Assembly (NCBI RefSeq): GCF_017896165.1 | Contig: NZ_JAFCNB010000001.1 | Location: 682,001-746,000 of the forward strand | Direction: 5' to 3' | DNA: 64,000 nucleotides | Origin: Microbispora oryzae | Lineage (GTDB): Bacteria; Actinomycetota; Actinomycetes; Streptosporangiales; Streptosporangiaceae | Shown here: positions 1-7,838 of the stretch, one piece after another | Numbering within the stretch: the first letter of the stretch is position 1 | Layout: the number at the start of each line of letters is the position of its first letter | Made by a program: the position numbers and the translations under genes | Notes under the pieces: model-generated | What the model was told of the DNA's origin: nothing | Database searches by the model: none | What the model saw: the letters and a program-made list of their open reading frames with translations, nothing else

Positions 1-122
1 AGCACCCGCGCGCGCTCCTCGGCCGGGGTCGCGCGCCACCCCGCCGCGGCGGCCGCCGCCCGCTCGACCGCTCCGTCGACGTTGACGTTGACGTTGACGT
101 TGACGTTGACGTCACCGCTCAT
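1..122 (-). CDS. Aldehyde dehydrogenase, N-terminal fragment (putative 2-oxoglutarate semialdehyde dehydrogenase)
   Basis: Only the first 40 codons are inside the window; the gene runs off the left edge. The start ATG follows the TGA of udh after a single base, so the two are translationally coupled. After a short Val-Asn repeat the protein has an Ala-rich helix and a W-R-x-T-P-x-E-E-R-A-R-V-L segment, the usual opening of NAD(P)-dependent aldehyde dehydrogenases. In the oxidative uronate pathway the last step, 2,5-dioxopentanoate to 2-oxoglutarate, needs such an enzyme, and the other steps are encoded next door. The family call rests on a short piece and the substrate on context alone. Confidence 0.6.
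   Translation of the reverse strand, partial: MSGDVNVNVNVNVNVDGAVERAAAAAAGWRATPAEERARV
81..110. repeat. Hexanucleotide tandem repeat GTTGAC x5
   Basis: Five perfect copies of GTTGAC stand head to tail. On the minus strand they lie in frame near codon 4 of the aldehyde dehydrogenase and encode a (Val-Asn)5 tract. Six-base units keep the frame when copy number changes. Confidence 0.9.
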
Positions 123-123
123 C

Positions 124-921
124 TCAGCTCTCCCGGGTCAGGTTGTCCGCGTCGTAGCGCGGTTCGCAGAACCTGCCGCCGACGTGCGAGTGGGGCAGCG
201 CCGACAGATCGGGCTCGTCGTCGCCGAGCACCTCCGCGGCGTACGCCTCCGCGTCGTCGCGCGGCTCGAAGCCGATGGCGCGTCCCTCGTCGAGGGACCA
301 CCAGCGGCGGGTGTTGGCCGACACGCCCCACACCACGTGGAAGCCCTCGGCGGCGATCGCGGCCTCCACCAGCCGCGCGCAGTCGTCCGGCGACAGCCAG
401 GTCGACAGCATCCGGGCGTCCCTCGGCCGCTCGAAGCACGAGCCGATGCGCAGGCAGGTCACCGCCATGCCGTACCGGTCGTGGTAGAGCGAGCCGAGCG
501 CCTCCTTGGCGACCTTGCTCACGCCGTAGTAGGTGTCGGGTCGTGGGAACAGATAGTCGGGCACCTCGTCCGTCCTCGGCTGGAAGCCGACGGCGTGGTT
601 GCTGCTGGCCAGCACGACGTGCCGCACGCCCGCGCGCCGCGCGGCCTCCAGCACGACGTAGGTGCCGTTGATGTTGGCGTCGAGGATCTGCTGCCACGGG
701 CGCTCGACGCTGTGCCCGCCGAGGTGGAGGATCGCGTCCACTCCGTCCACCGCCTTGGCCATCGCGTCCGGGTCGGTCAGATCGGCCGCGAGCGCCTCCT
801 CACCCGGCCCGGCCTCGATCGGGACCAGGTCGAGCAGGCGCAGCACGCGCCCCTCGCGGGCGAGCCGGGGCCGGAGCAGGGTGCCCACACCGCCCGCCGC
901 GCCGGTCATGAGAATACGCAT
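124..921 (-). CDS. udh: Uronate dehydrogenase, NAD-dependent (SDR/epimerase fold)
   Basis: 265 aa, the usual length for Udh. It oxidises D-glucuronate or D-galacturonate to the aldaro-lactone with NAD+ in the cytosol. The extended-SDR nucleotide-binding motif T-G-A-A-G-G-V-G is at residues 6-13, an acidic residue for NAD preference follows strand 2 (L-L-D), and the catalytic Y-G-V-S-K is near residue 130. The conserved L-A-S-S-N-H-A-V-G segment is typical of uronate dehydrogenases rather than sugar-nucleotide epimerases. A clear GAGGGGAG ribosome site precedes the ATG. It is divergent from kdgD-gudD and coupled to the aldehyde dehydrogenase, which supports the pathway assignment. Confidence 0.85.
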   Translation of the reverse strand: MRILMTGAAGGVGTLLRPRLAREGRVLRLLDLVPIEAGPGEEALAADLTDPDAMAKAVDGVDAILHLGGHSVERPWQQILDANINGTYVVLEAARRAGVRHVVLASSNHAVGFQPRTDEVPDYLFPRPDTYYGVSKVAKEALGSLYHDRYGMAVTCLRIGSCFERPRDARMLSTWLSPDDCARLVEAAIAAEGFHVVWGVSANTRRWWSLDEGRAIGFEPRDDAEAYAAEVLGDDEPDLSALPHSHVGGRFCEPRYDADNLTRES

Positions 922-1061
922 ATGTCTCCCCTCGGACTCCGGCCGGGCCGACGCCGGCCGGTGCGCCGTCAGCGCTCGTGGTGATCATCTGTTGATCGCT
1001 CTGATGGTGCCTCCGGTGTCTCCGCCGACCCGTGCCCGCTTTGGGGTTGTCCAGGCAGACC

Positions 1062-1090
1062 TTGACACCGTTCCGACCGATTTTTACAGT
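1062..1090 (+). promoter_or_regulatory. Sigma-70-like promoter of the kdgD operon
   Basis: TTGACA at 1062-1067 and TACAGT at 1085-1090 are separated by 17 bp, close to the housekeeping consensus. Initiation would be near 1097, leaving a leader of about 150 nt before kdgD. Confidence 0.65.
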
Positions 1091-1125
1091 GGCCGGAGCC
1101 CGTTCACAATGCTGGCTGTGATTCA

Positions 1126-1137
1126 CATTCATGAATG
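1126..1137. promoter_or_regulatory. Palindrome CATTCATGAATG, candidate operator
   Basis: A perfect 12-bp palindrome in an AT-richer patch about 30 bp downstream of the predicted kdgD start site. The position suits a repressor site for the uronate genes. No regulator gene of the cluster is visible in the window. Confidence 0.4.
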
Positions 1138-1244
1138 CGATGACCGGACGCCTCTCCGCGGCGAACGGCCCGTCGTTCCCTGTCATTCCCGCACCTCCCC
1201 GTCCGGACCGGGCGGGACGGGGCACGACAAGATTGAGTGGATAC

Positions 1245-2150
1245 ATGCATCTTGATGGCGTTCTCTTCTTTCCGGTGACCCCGTTCCGGGCCGACGGCGC
1301 GCTCGACGAGGAGACACTGGGCCGGCATGTCGAGCGGGGGGTGAGCTCGGGCGCGGGCGCGGTGTTCGCCGCCTGCGGCACGGGCGAGTTCAACGCGCTC
1401 GACCTGGACGAGTACGAGCGGGTGGTGCGGATCGCGGTCGAGGCGACGGCCGGGCGGGTGCCGGTCGTCTCGGGGGCCGGGGGCGCGCTGCCGTTCGCCC
1501 GGTCCTGCGCACGGGCCGCCGAGCGGGCCGGCGCGAACGGGCTGCTGCTGCTCCCGCCCTATCTCGTGAACGCCCCCGTGGAGGGCATGGTGCGGTACTT
1601 CCGGGAGGTGGCCACGACGACCGGCCTCCCGTCGATCGTCTACCAGCGGGGCACCGCCCGCTTCACCCCGGACGCCGTGGTGGAGCTCGCGGGTGTGCCG
1701 CAGATCACCGGCTTCAAGGACGGGCTGGGCGACCTCGACCTCATCCAGCGCATCGTCCTCGCCGTGCGGGGGGCCGCCGGAGACGACTTCACGTTCTTCA
1801 ACGGGCTCCCCACGGCCGAGATGACCGTGCCCGCCTACCGCGGCGCGGGCGTCAAGCTCTACTCATCCGCCGCCTTCTGCTTCGTGCCCGAGGTCGCGCT
1901 CGGCTTCCACAAGGCCGTCACCGCCGGCGAGGACGACCTGGCCAACCGGCTGCTGGCGGACTTCTACCGGCCGCTGGTCGAGCTGCGCGACCGCGTCCCC
2001 GGATACGCCGTCTCGCTGGTCAAGGCGGGCGTGAGGCTGCGCGGCCTTCCCGCGGGCCCGGTGCGCCCCCCGCTGGTCGACGCCGCGCCGGAGCACGTCG
2101 CCCGGCTCGAAGAGATCATCACGCGTGGACTGGAGATCGTCGGATGCTGA
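1245..2150 (+). CDS. kdgD: 5-dehydro-4-deoxyglucarate dehydratase
   Basis: 301 aa, a DapA/N-acetylneuraminate lyase superfamily TIM barrel. It converts 5-keto-4-deoxy-D-glucarate to 2,5-dioxopentanoate, water and CO2. The start was set at the ATG before H-L-D-G-V-L-F-F-P-V-T-P-F, where homologues begin. Visible motifs are the G-T-G-E-F substrate loop, the active-site Tyr in I-V-Y-Q-R-G and the Schiff-base Lys in G-F-K-D-G. It overlaps gudD by 7 bp, so the two steps are made together. A DapA paralogue assignment is unlikely given the E-F instead of T-T loop and the partner gene; the true dapA lies at 11.8 kb. Confidence 0.88.
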   Translation: MHLDGVLFFPVTPFRADGALDEETLGRHVERGVSSGAGAVFAACGTGEFNALDLDEYERVVRIAVEATAGRVPVVSGAGGALPFARSCARAAERAGANGLLLLPPYLVNAPVEGMVRYFREVATTTGLPSIVYQRGTARFTPDAVVELAGVPQITGFKDGLGDLDLIQRIVLAVRGAAGDDFTFFNGLPTAEMTVPAYRGAGVKLYSSAAFCFVPEVALGFHKAVTAGEDDLANRLLADFYRPLVELRDRVPGYAVSLVKAGVRLRGLPAGPVRPPLVDAAPEHVARLEEIITRGLEIVGC

Positions 2151-3403
2151 TCAGAGAGGTCCGCGTCACCCCGGTCGCCTTCCGGGATCCCCCGCTCCTC
2201 AACGCGATGGGCGTGCACCAGCCGTGGGCGCTGCGCACGATCGTCGAGGTGGTGACAGACGAGGGACTCACCGGCCTCGGCGAGACCTACGGCGACCTCG
2301 ACCACCTGGAGAAGGTGCGGGACGCGGCGGCCTCGATCACCGGTCTGGACGTCTATCACCACAACGCCGTCTACGCCGCGGTGGCCGCGGCCGTCGGCGC
2401 CGACGTGGTCACCGACCTGCACGGGCTCACCGGCGCGGCCAGCCGGGTGAAGACCGTCGACCGGGTGTTCTCCCCCTTCGAGGTGGCCTGCCTCGACATC
2501 AAGGGCAAGGCCGCCGACCGGCCGGTCGTCGACCTCCTGGGCGGCCGGGTGCGGGACGCGGTGCCGTACAGCGCCTATCTGTTCTACAAGTGGGCCGGGC
2601 ACCCGGGCGCGCCCGAGGACGCCTTCGGCCCGGCGCTCGACCCCGCCGGCCTGGTCGAGCAGGCCCGCGTGTTCGTCGGCCGGTACGGCTTCCAATCGAT
2701 CAAGCTGAAGGGTGGCGTGCTGCCGCCGCGTCAGGAGGCCGAGGCGATCCTCGCGCTGCGGGAGGCCTTCCCCGAACACCCCCTGCGCCTGGATCCGAAC
2801 GCCGTCTGGAGCGTGGACACCTCGATCGAGGTGGGCCGCCGGCTGGCCGGGGTGCTCGAATACCTGGAAGACCCCACAGACGGCATCGACGGCATGGCCC
2901 GGGTCGCCGGCGAGGTCCCGATGCCGCTGGCCACGAACATGTGCGTGGTCACCCCCGAGCACCTGCCCGAGGCGATCGAGCGGCGCGCGATCGGCGTGCT
3001 CCTGATCGACCACCACTACTGGGGCGGCCTGGTGCGCTCGGCCCACATCGCGACGCTGTGCGCGACCTTCGGGATCGAGCTGTCCATGCACTCCAACTCC
3101 CACCTGGGGATCAGCCTCGCCGCGATGACGCACCTGGCGGCGGCCACCCCGTCCATCACCCACGCCTGCGACACCCACACGCCCTGGCAGGACGGCCAGG
3201 ACGTGATCGCCCCCGGAGCTCTCCGGTTCGCGGACGGCGCGGTGCCCGTGCCGGACGGGCCGGGGCTCGGCGTCGAGCTCGATCGCGACGCGCTCGCCGT
3301 GATGAACGAGCAGTATGAGAAGTGCGGGATCCGTGCCCGTGACGACGTGACGTACATGCGCGCCGTCGACCCGTCCTTCTCCACCAGGAGGCCCCGCTGG
3401 TGA
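2144..3403 (+). CDS. gudD: Glucarate dehydratase (enolase superfamily)
   Basis: 419 aa. It dehydrates D-glucarate (often also L-idarate) to 5-keto-4-deoxyglucarate in a Mg-dependent reaction. The N-terminal capping domain contains G-V-H-Q-P-W-A and G-L-G-E-T-Y-G-D, both characteristic of glucarate dehydratases. The barrel shows the K-x-K base pair in S-I-K-L-K-G-G, metal-ligand acids in L-D-P-N-A and E-D-P, and the second catalytic base His in M-H-S-N-S-H-L-G. The start overlaps the kdgD stop and the stop overlaps the next GTG, giving a tightly coupled three-gene operon. Confidence 0.9.
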   Translation: MLIREVRVTPVAFRDPPLLNAMGVHQPWALRTIVEVVTDEGLTGLGETYGDLDHLEKVRDAAASITGLDVYHHNAVYAAVAAAVGADVVTDLHGLTGAASRVKTVDRVFSPFEVACLDIKGKAADRPVVDLLGGRVRDAVPYSAYLFYKWAGHPGAPEDAFGPALDPAGLVEQARVFVGRYGFQSIKLKGGVLPPRQEAEAILALREAFPEHPLRLDPNAVWSVDTSIEVGRRLAGVLEYLEDPTDGIDGMARVAGEVPMPLATNMCVVTPEHLPEAIERRAIGVLLIDHHYWGGLVRSAHIATLCATFGIELSMHSNSHLGISLAAMTHLAAATPSITHACDTHTPWQDGQDVIAPGALRFADGAVPVPDGPGLGVELDRDALAVMNEQYEKCGIRARDDVTYMRAVDPSFSTRRPRW

Positions 3404-4530
3404 ACGTCGTCTACGCCTACCCCTGGGACATCGTGGGCGATCCCGAGGCGGCCGGCCGTCTCAAGGGGGTCGGCGCGGACGCGGTGGCGCTCGCGGCGTC
3501 GTATCACACGACCCGCGCCGCCACGCCGCTGCATCCCGCGCACCGGCTGGTCGACGCCAGGCACTCCGCCTGCTACGTCCCGGTACGGCCGGAGGCGTGG
3601 CGGGGCGCCCGGCTGACGCCCGCCGGCGCGCCCTGGGTGGCCTCCGCCGACCCGTTCGGCGAGGCCCGCGACGCCCTGCGCGACGCGGGCCTGCCGGTCC
3701 ACGCGTGGACGGTGCTCACCCACAACAGCCTGCTGGGCACGGCCAACCCCGATCTGGTCGTGCGCAACGCCTTCGGCGAGGCATACCCGTACGCGCTGTG
3801 CCCGGCGGCGCAGGAGGTGCGGGACTACTGCGCGACCCTGGTCCAGGAGATCGTCGAGCTCGGCCGGCCCGACGCCCTCATCCTGGAGGCCTGCGGCGCG
3901 CTCGGCTTCCGCCATGGCGGCCACCACGAGAAGACGGACGGCGCCGACTGGTCGCCCGCCCAGGTCGCGCTCCTGTCGCTGTGCTTCTGCGCGGCCTGCG
4001 CGGCCCGATATGAGGCGGCCGGGCTCGATCCGGCGTGGCTGCGCGGCCTGGTCAGGAAGGGCGTCGACGGGGCGGCGCCCTCGGTGGAGGACGCCCTCGG
4101 CGGCACCGCGGACACCGTGCGCGGCCTGCGCACGGGCCTCGCCGGGGAACTGCGCGACCTGCTGCTCGGCCGCGCCCGCTCACTGCGGCCGGGCATGCCG
4201 ATCGCGCTGCACGCCAGCGCCGACCCGTGGGCGACCGGCCCCTTCGCCACCGTCGCCCCCGGCGTGGACGCCGACCTCCTCGTCGGCAACTGCTGGAACG
4301 CGCTCGAGGTCGACGAGGCGGGCCTGCGGGCGCTGGCCGCGCTCGGCCGCCGGGTGGGCGCCTATCTGCTGGCCCTTCCGCCGCGCCCGGCCGACGGAGC
4401 GGCGCTGTCGTGGCTGGCCGACTCCTACACGGCCGCCGGAGCGCAGGAGATCCACTGGTATCACGGGGGCCTCGCGTCGGCGGCCCGGCTGGAGGCGATC
4501 GCACGGGCGATCGCCAGATCTCCGCAATAG
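3400..4530 (+). CDS. Uncharacterised protein of the uronate operon, possible TIM-barrel hydrolase
   Basis: 376 aa, GTG start inside the gudD stop (GTGA overlap). I do not recognise a named family. The pattern is that of a soluble alpha/beta protein: no signal peptide, no membrane segment, and alternating strands such as A-L-I-L-E-A-C-G and M-P-I-A-L-H-A. This recalls glycoside-hydrolase-like barrels. It carries a compact cysteine cluster C-F-C-A-A-C at residues 195-200. Strict coupling to gudD suggests a role in uronate/aldarate use, for example releasing a uronate from a conjugate or opening an aldarolactone, but this is inference only. Confidence 0.75.
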   Translation: MNVVYAYPWDIVGDPEAAGRLKGVGADAVALAASYHTTRAATPLHPAHRLVDARHSACYVPVRPEAWRGARLTPAGAPWVASADPFGEARDALRDAGLPVHAWTVLTHNSLLGTANPDLVVRNAFGEAYPYALCPAAQEVRDYCATLVQEIVELGRPDALILEACGALGFRHGGHHEKTDGADWSPAQVALLSLCFCAACAARYEAAGLDPAWLRGLVRKGVDGAAPSVEDALGGTADTVRGLRTGLAGELRDLLLGRARSLRPGMPIALHASADPWATGPFATVAPGVDADLLVGNCWNALEVDEAGLRALAALGRRVGAYLLALPPRPADGAALSWLADSYTAAGAQEIHWYHGGLASAARLEAIARAIARSPQ

Positions 4531-4545
4531 GCGACAATCGAACGC

Positions 4546-7500
4546 ATGCGGTTCGGGATCCTCGGCCCCACTGAGGCGTGGCACGGCGACGGCCGACCGG
4601 TCCCCGTGGGCGGCCCCGGCCTGCGGGCCCTGCTCGGGCTGCTGCTGCTCGACGCCGGGCGGGTCGTCACCGTCGAGCGGCTCATCGACGGCCTCTACGG
4701 CGCCGAGGCGCCCGCGGGCGCGGCCAACGCCCTGCAGGCGCAGGTCTCCCGGCTGCGCAGGCACCTCGGCGACCTGGTGGTGCGGCACCCGGCGGGCTAC
4801 ACCCTCGCCGTCGAGCCCGACGACGTCGACGCGCTGCGGTTCGAGCGGCTGGCCGCCGAGGGGCGGCGGGCGCTCGCCGCGGGCGATCACCCGTCGGCCG
4901 CCGCCCGGCTGGAGGAGGCCCTCGCGCTCTGGCGGGGACCGGCGTTCGCCGACGTGACGGAGGCGCCGTTCGCGGCCCGGCAGGCGGACCGGCTGGAGGA
5001 GTCGCGGCTGTCGGCCGCCGAGGACCTCGCGGAGGCCGGGCTGGCCCTCGGCCGCCACGACGACCTGCTGCCCGGACTGCGCCGGCGGGTGGCCGCCCAC
5101 CCCTTGCGCGAGCGGTCGCGCGGCCAGCTGATGAGAGCCCTCTACGCCGCGGGCCACCAGGCCGAGGCGCTGGCCGCGTACGAGGAGGGCCGCCGGAGGA
5201 TCGCCGACGAGCTGGGCGCCGACCCCTCCCCCGAACTCGCCGCGATCCACCTGGCGATGCTCAGGTCTGACCCGTCGCTGTCGCCCGCGGCGCCCGTCCG
5301 CCGGTCGCCGCCCGTGCCGCTCACCCCGCTCATCGGGCGCGACGCCGAGCTCGCCCGGGTCGAGGCCCTGCTCGCCGAGGCGCGGCTGGTCACGCTGACG
5401 GGCCCCGGCGGCACCGGCAAGACCAGGCTCGCGGCGGAGGCGGCCGCGAGCCGCCCCGGGGACATGTGCTTCGTCGAGCTGGCGCCCCTCACGGACGGCG
5501 CCGACGTGCCGCAGGCCGTCCTGTCCGCGCTGGGGCTGCGGGAGAACACGCTGCCCGGCGGCGCCGGCTCGGTGCGCGCGCCCGCGGATCCGGCCGCGCG
5601 GCTGAGCGCCGCCCTGTCGGCCCGGTCGATGCTGCTCGTCCTCGACAACTGCGAGCACGTCGTCGAGGACGTCGCCCGGCTGGCCGACCGCCTGCTCCGC
5701 TCCTGCCCGTCCCTGCGGGTGCTCGCGACCGGCAGGGAGGCACTCGGCATCACCGGCGAACGGCTGCTGCCCGTCCCGCCGCTGGAGCTCCCGCCCGGCG
5801 GCACGCCGCCCGAGGACGCGCTGGCCTACCCGGCCGTCCGGCTGTTCGCCGAGCGGGCCCGTGCCGTACGGCCCGATCTGCGGCTCGACCCCGTCGAGGT
5901 CCACGACGTGGTGCGGATCTGCCGCGCCCTCGACGGGCTGCCACTCGCCATCGAGCTGGCCGCGGCGCGGGCCCGCGCGCTTCCGGCCGCCGTGATCGCC
6001 TCGCGGCTGAGCTCGCTGGCCGGCCCGTTCTCCGTGCTGTCGCGCGGCAGCCGTACGGCGGAGCCGCGGCACCGGACGCTGCGCGCGGTAGTCGAGTGGA
6101 GCTGGGACCTGCTCGACGAGGCCGAGCGCACCCTGGCCAGGCGGCTGACCGTCTTCGCGGGCGGCGCCACGCTGGAGGCGGCCGAGCGGGTGTGCGGGCT
6201 GCCGGACACCGACGGCGTGCTCGCCTCGCTGGTGGACAAGTCGCTCGTCGAGGTGTCCGGCGACCGCTACCGCATGCTGGGGACCATCCGGGCGTTCTGC
6301 GCGGAACGCCTGGCCGACGCGGCCGAGGACACGGCGCTGCGGCGGGCCCACCTCGACTACTTCCTCTCCCTCGGCCGGGAGGCCGATCCCCGGCTGCGCG
6401 GCCACGAGCAGATCGAGTGGCTCCGGCGGCTGGACGCCGAACACGGCAACCTGCACGCGGCCCTGCGCCGGGCGGCCGAGGACGGCGACGTCGCGGGCGG
6501 CCTGCGGCTGCTGGCGGCCACCCTCGGCTACTGGATGCTGCGCGGCATGCGCACCGAGGCCGCGGGCCTGGCGGAGGAACTGCTCGCCGCGGCCGGGCCG
6601 CGGCCTCCGGCCGGGCTTGAGGAGGAGTGGGAGCTGGCCGTCTACATGACCGCCTGGGGGTCGGGGGACGGCGGGCGCGACCACCGGCTGGCCGACGCCC
6701 TCGCGCGGGTGGACGCCCGCGCCGGAGTCCCCCGGCAGCCGTACCTGCTGGTCCTGCAGGCGACGGTCGACGGCCCGCCCAGCCGAGAGGCGACGCGGAA
6801 GCTGGAGCAGCGGTACGCCGTCATGCGGGCCGACCCCTGGACCGACGCGCTCGGCGTGTTCAGCATCGGCTATCTCCATCTGTTCGACGGCCGCCTGACC
6901 GAGGCCGAGCAGGCGGTGACCGCGGCGCTGGGGCAGTCGCGGGAGGTCGGCGACCGCTGGCTGATCGCGCTGATGCTGAGCGCCCTGGCCGACGTCGCCG
7001 CGTGGCGGGGAGACTACGCGCGCGTCGAGTCCCTGACGGGGGAGAGCCTGGCCCTGGTCGAGACGCTCGGAGCGTGGAGCGACGTGGCGGAGACGCTGTG
7101 CCGCCGCGGCGTGGCCCGGATGCGCCGGGGAGCTCGGGCGGAGGCCCGCGCCGACTTCGAGCGCGCGGCCGATCTGGCCCACAGGGTGGGCGCCCCGGAA
7201 ATGGTGGCCGAGGCCCTGCTCGGTCTCGGCGAGATGGCCCGGCTCACCGGTGACGGCGGCGAGGCGCGGCGGCTCCTGGAGAGCGCCCTGGCCGAGTGCA
7301 CGGCCGGGTGGTTCACGGCCGAGGAGACCCGTTCACGCGTCTACCTGGCGCTGGGCTTCACCGCCGAGATGGCGGGCGCCGCGGCCGAGGCGCTCGCCTG
7401 GCACCGGCGGGCGCTCACCACGGGCTTCGGCGTCCGCAACCTGTCTGCCGGCGCGCGGGTGGCCGAGGGACTCGCCGGGGTGGCGCTGCTCGAAGGCGAC

Positions 7501-7743
7501 GGCGATCGGGCGGCGCGCCTGCTGGGCACGGGAGCCGCGCTGCGCGGGCGGCCCTTCGACGAGGATCCCGACATCCGCCGCATCACGGCGGGGTGCCGCG
7601 CCCTGATCGGCGACGCCGCCTTCGAGTCCCTGTACGGAGGGGCACGCGAGGCGACCGCGGGACGGGTCCGGGCGGCCACCGACGACCCGGTGCCCGCGCT
7701 CGCCCTCATCGAGGGGGACCTGACCGCCCCTGAGCCGCCCTGA
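4546..7743 (+). CDS. AfsR/SARP-family transcriptional regulator with BTAD, NTPase and TPR domains
   Basis: 1065 aa. It begins with an OmpR-type winged helix (about residues 1-90) of SARP type, with the N-A-L-Q-A-Q-V-S-R-L-R recognition region. A bacterial transcriptional activator domain follows (about 95-245), then an NTPase module with Walker A G-P-G-G-T-G-K-T near residue 288 and Walker B L-L-V-L-D-N. A long helical TPR-like C-terminal half completes it. Such proteins activate secondary-metabolite or stress genes in response to a ligand or phosphorylation. It starts 15 bp after the uronate operon and is followed by an efflux pump. No biosynthetic cluster is in view, so the target is unknown. 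Confidence 0.88.
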   Translation: MRFGILGPTEAWHGDGRPVPVGGPGLRALLGLLLLDAGRVVTVERLIDGLYGAEAPAGAANALQAQVSRLRRHLGDLVVRHPAGYTLAVEPDDVDALRFERLAAEGRRALAAGDHPSAAARLEEALALWRGPAFADVTEAPFAARQADRLEESRLSAAEDLAEAGLALGRHDDLLPGLRRRVAAHPLRERSRGQLMRALYAAGHQAEALAAYEEGRRRIADELGADPSPELAAIHLAMLRSDPSLSPAAPVRRSPPVPLTPLIGRDAELARVEALLAEARLVTLTGPGGTGKTRLAAEAAASRPGDMCFVELAPLTDGADVPQAVLSALGLRENTLPGGAGSVRAPADPAARLSAALSARSMLLVLDNCEHVVEDVARLADRLLRSCPSLRVLATGREALGITGERLLPVPPLELPPGGTPPEDALAYPAVRLFAERARAVRPDLRLDPVEVHDVVRICRALDGLPLAIELAAARARALPAAVIASRLSSLAGPFSVLSRGSRTAEPRHRTLRAVVEWSWDLLDEAERTLARRLTVFAGGATLEAAERVCGLPDTDGVLASLVDKSLVEVSGDRYRMLGTIRAFCAERLADAAEDTALRRAHLDYFLSLGREADPRLRGHEQIEWLRRLDAEHGNLHAALRRAAEDGDVAGGLRLLAATLGYWMLRGMRTEAAGLAEELLAAAGPRPPAGLEEEWELAVYMTAWGSGDGGRDHRLADALARVDARAGVPRQPYLLVLQATVDGPPSREATRKLEQRYAVMRADPWTDALGVFSIGYLHLFDGRLTEAEQAVTAALGQSREVGDRWLIALMLSALADVAAWRGDYARVESLTGESLALVETLGAWSDVAETLCRRGVARMRRGARAEARADFERAADLAHRVGAPEMVAEALLGLGEMARLTGDGGEARRLLESALAECTAGWFTAEETRSRVYLALGFTAEMAGAAAEALAWHRRALTTGFGVRNLSAGARVAEGLAGVALLEGDGDRAARLLGTGAALRGRPFDEDPDIRRITAGCRALIGDAAFESLYGGAREATAGRVRAATDDPVPALALIEGDLTAPEPP

Positions 7744-7756
7744 GCCGGTGAGCCCG

Positions 7757-7835
7757 GCTGACGAGCGCTGACCGTCGCGGAGGTGCGGCGTCAGCGCCCG
7801 GTGGGCGGCTCGTCAGCGTGGCCCCCGACGCTGAC
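7757..7835. promoter_or_regulatory. Nested inverted repeats of GCTGAC upstream of the DHA2 transporter
   Basis: Five copies of GCTGAC/GTCAGC fall in 80 bp. An outer pair GCTGACGAGC (7757-7766) and GCTCGTCAGC (7808-7817) encloses an inner pair GCGCTGAC (7765-7772) and GTCAGCGC (7790-7797). A further GCTGAC lies at 7830-7835, next to the start codon. The first two copies are spaced 10 bp, one helical turn, as in SARP direct-repeat sites. The array could also fold as a hairpin. Confidence 0.55.
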
Positions 7836-7838
7836 GCC

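Larger units (their letters stand above)
922..1244. promoter_or_regulatory. Divergent control region between udh and kdgD
   Basis: A 323-bp region without a convincing gene. It holds the kdgD promoter and a 12-bp palindrome in the kdgD leader, both listed separately, plus the udh ribosome site at its left end. An in-frame upstream ATG at 1131 would extend KdgD by 38 residues, but that extension is Pro/Arg-rich and unlike the family. Confidence 0.6.

Noticed and set aside
82-984. 300-codon plus-strand frame opposite udh
   Set aside because: Low-complexity product beginning with Thr-Leu repeats from the hexamer array; udh has full SDR motifs on the minus strand.
1131-1244. Upstream start for KdgD at 1131
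   Set aside because: It adds 38 Pro/Arg-rich residues unlike the family, and homologues begin at the later Met.
4180-7182. 1000-codon minus-strand frame opposite the SARP gene
   Set aside because: Composition is Arg/Gly/Pro-biased without domain motifs; the plus-strand frame has full SARP, NTPase and TPR features.
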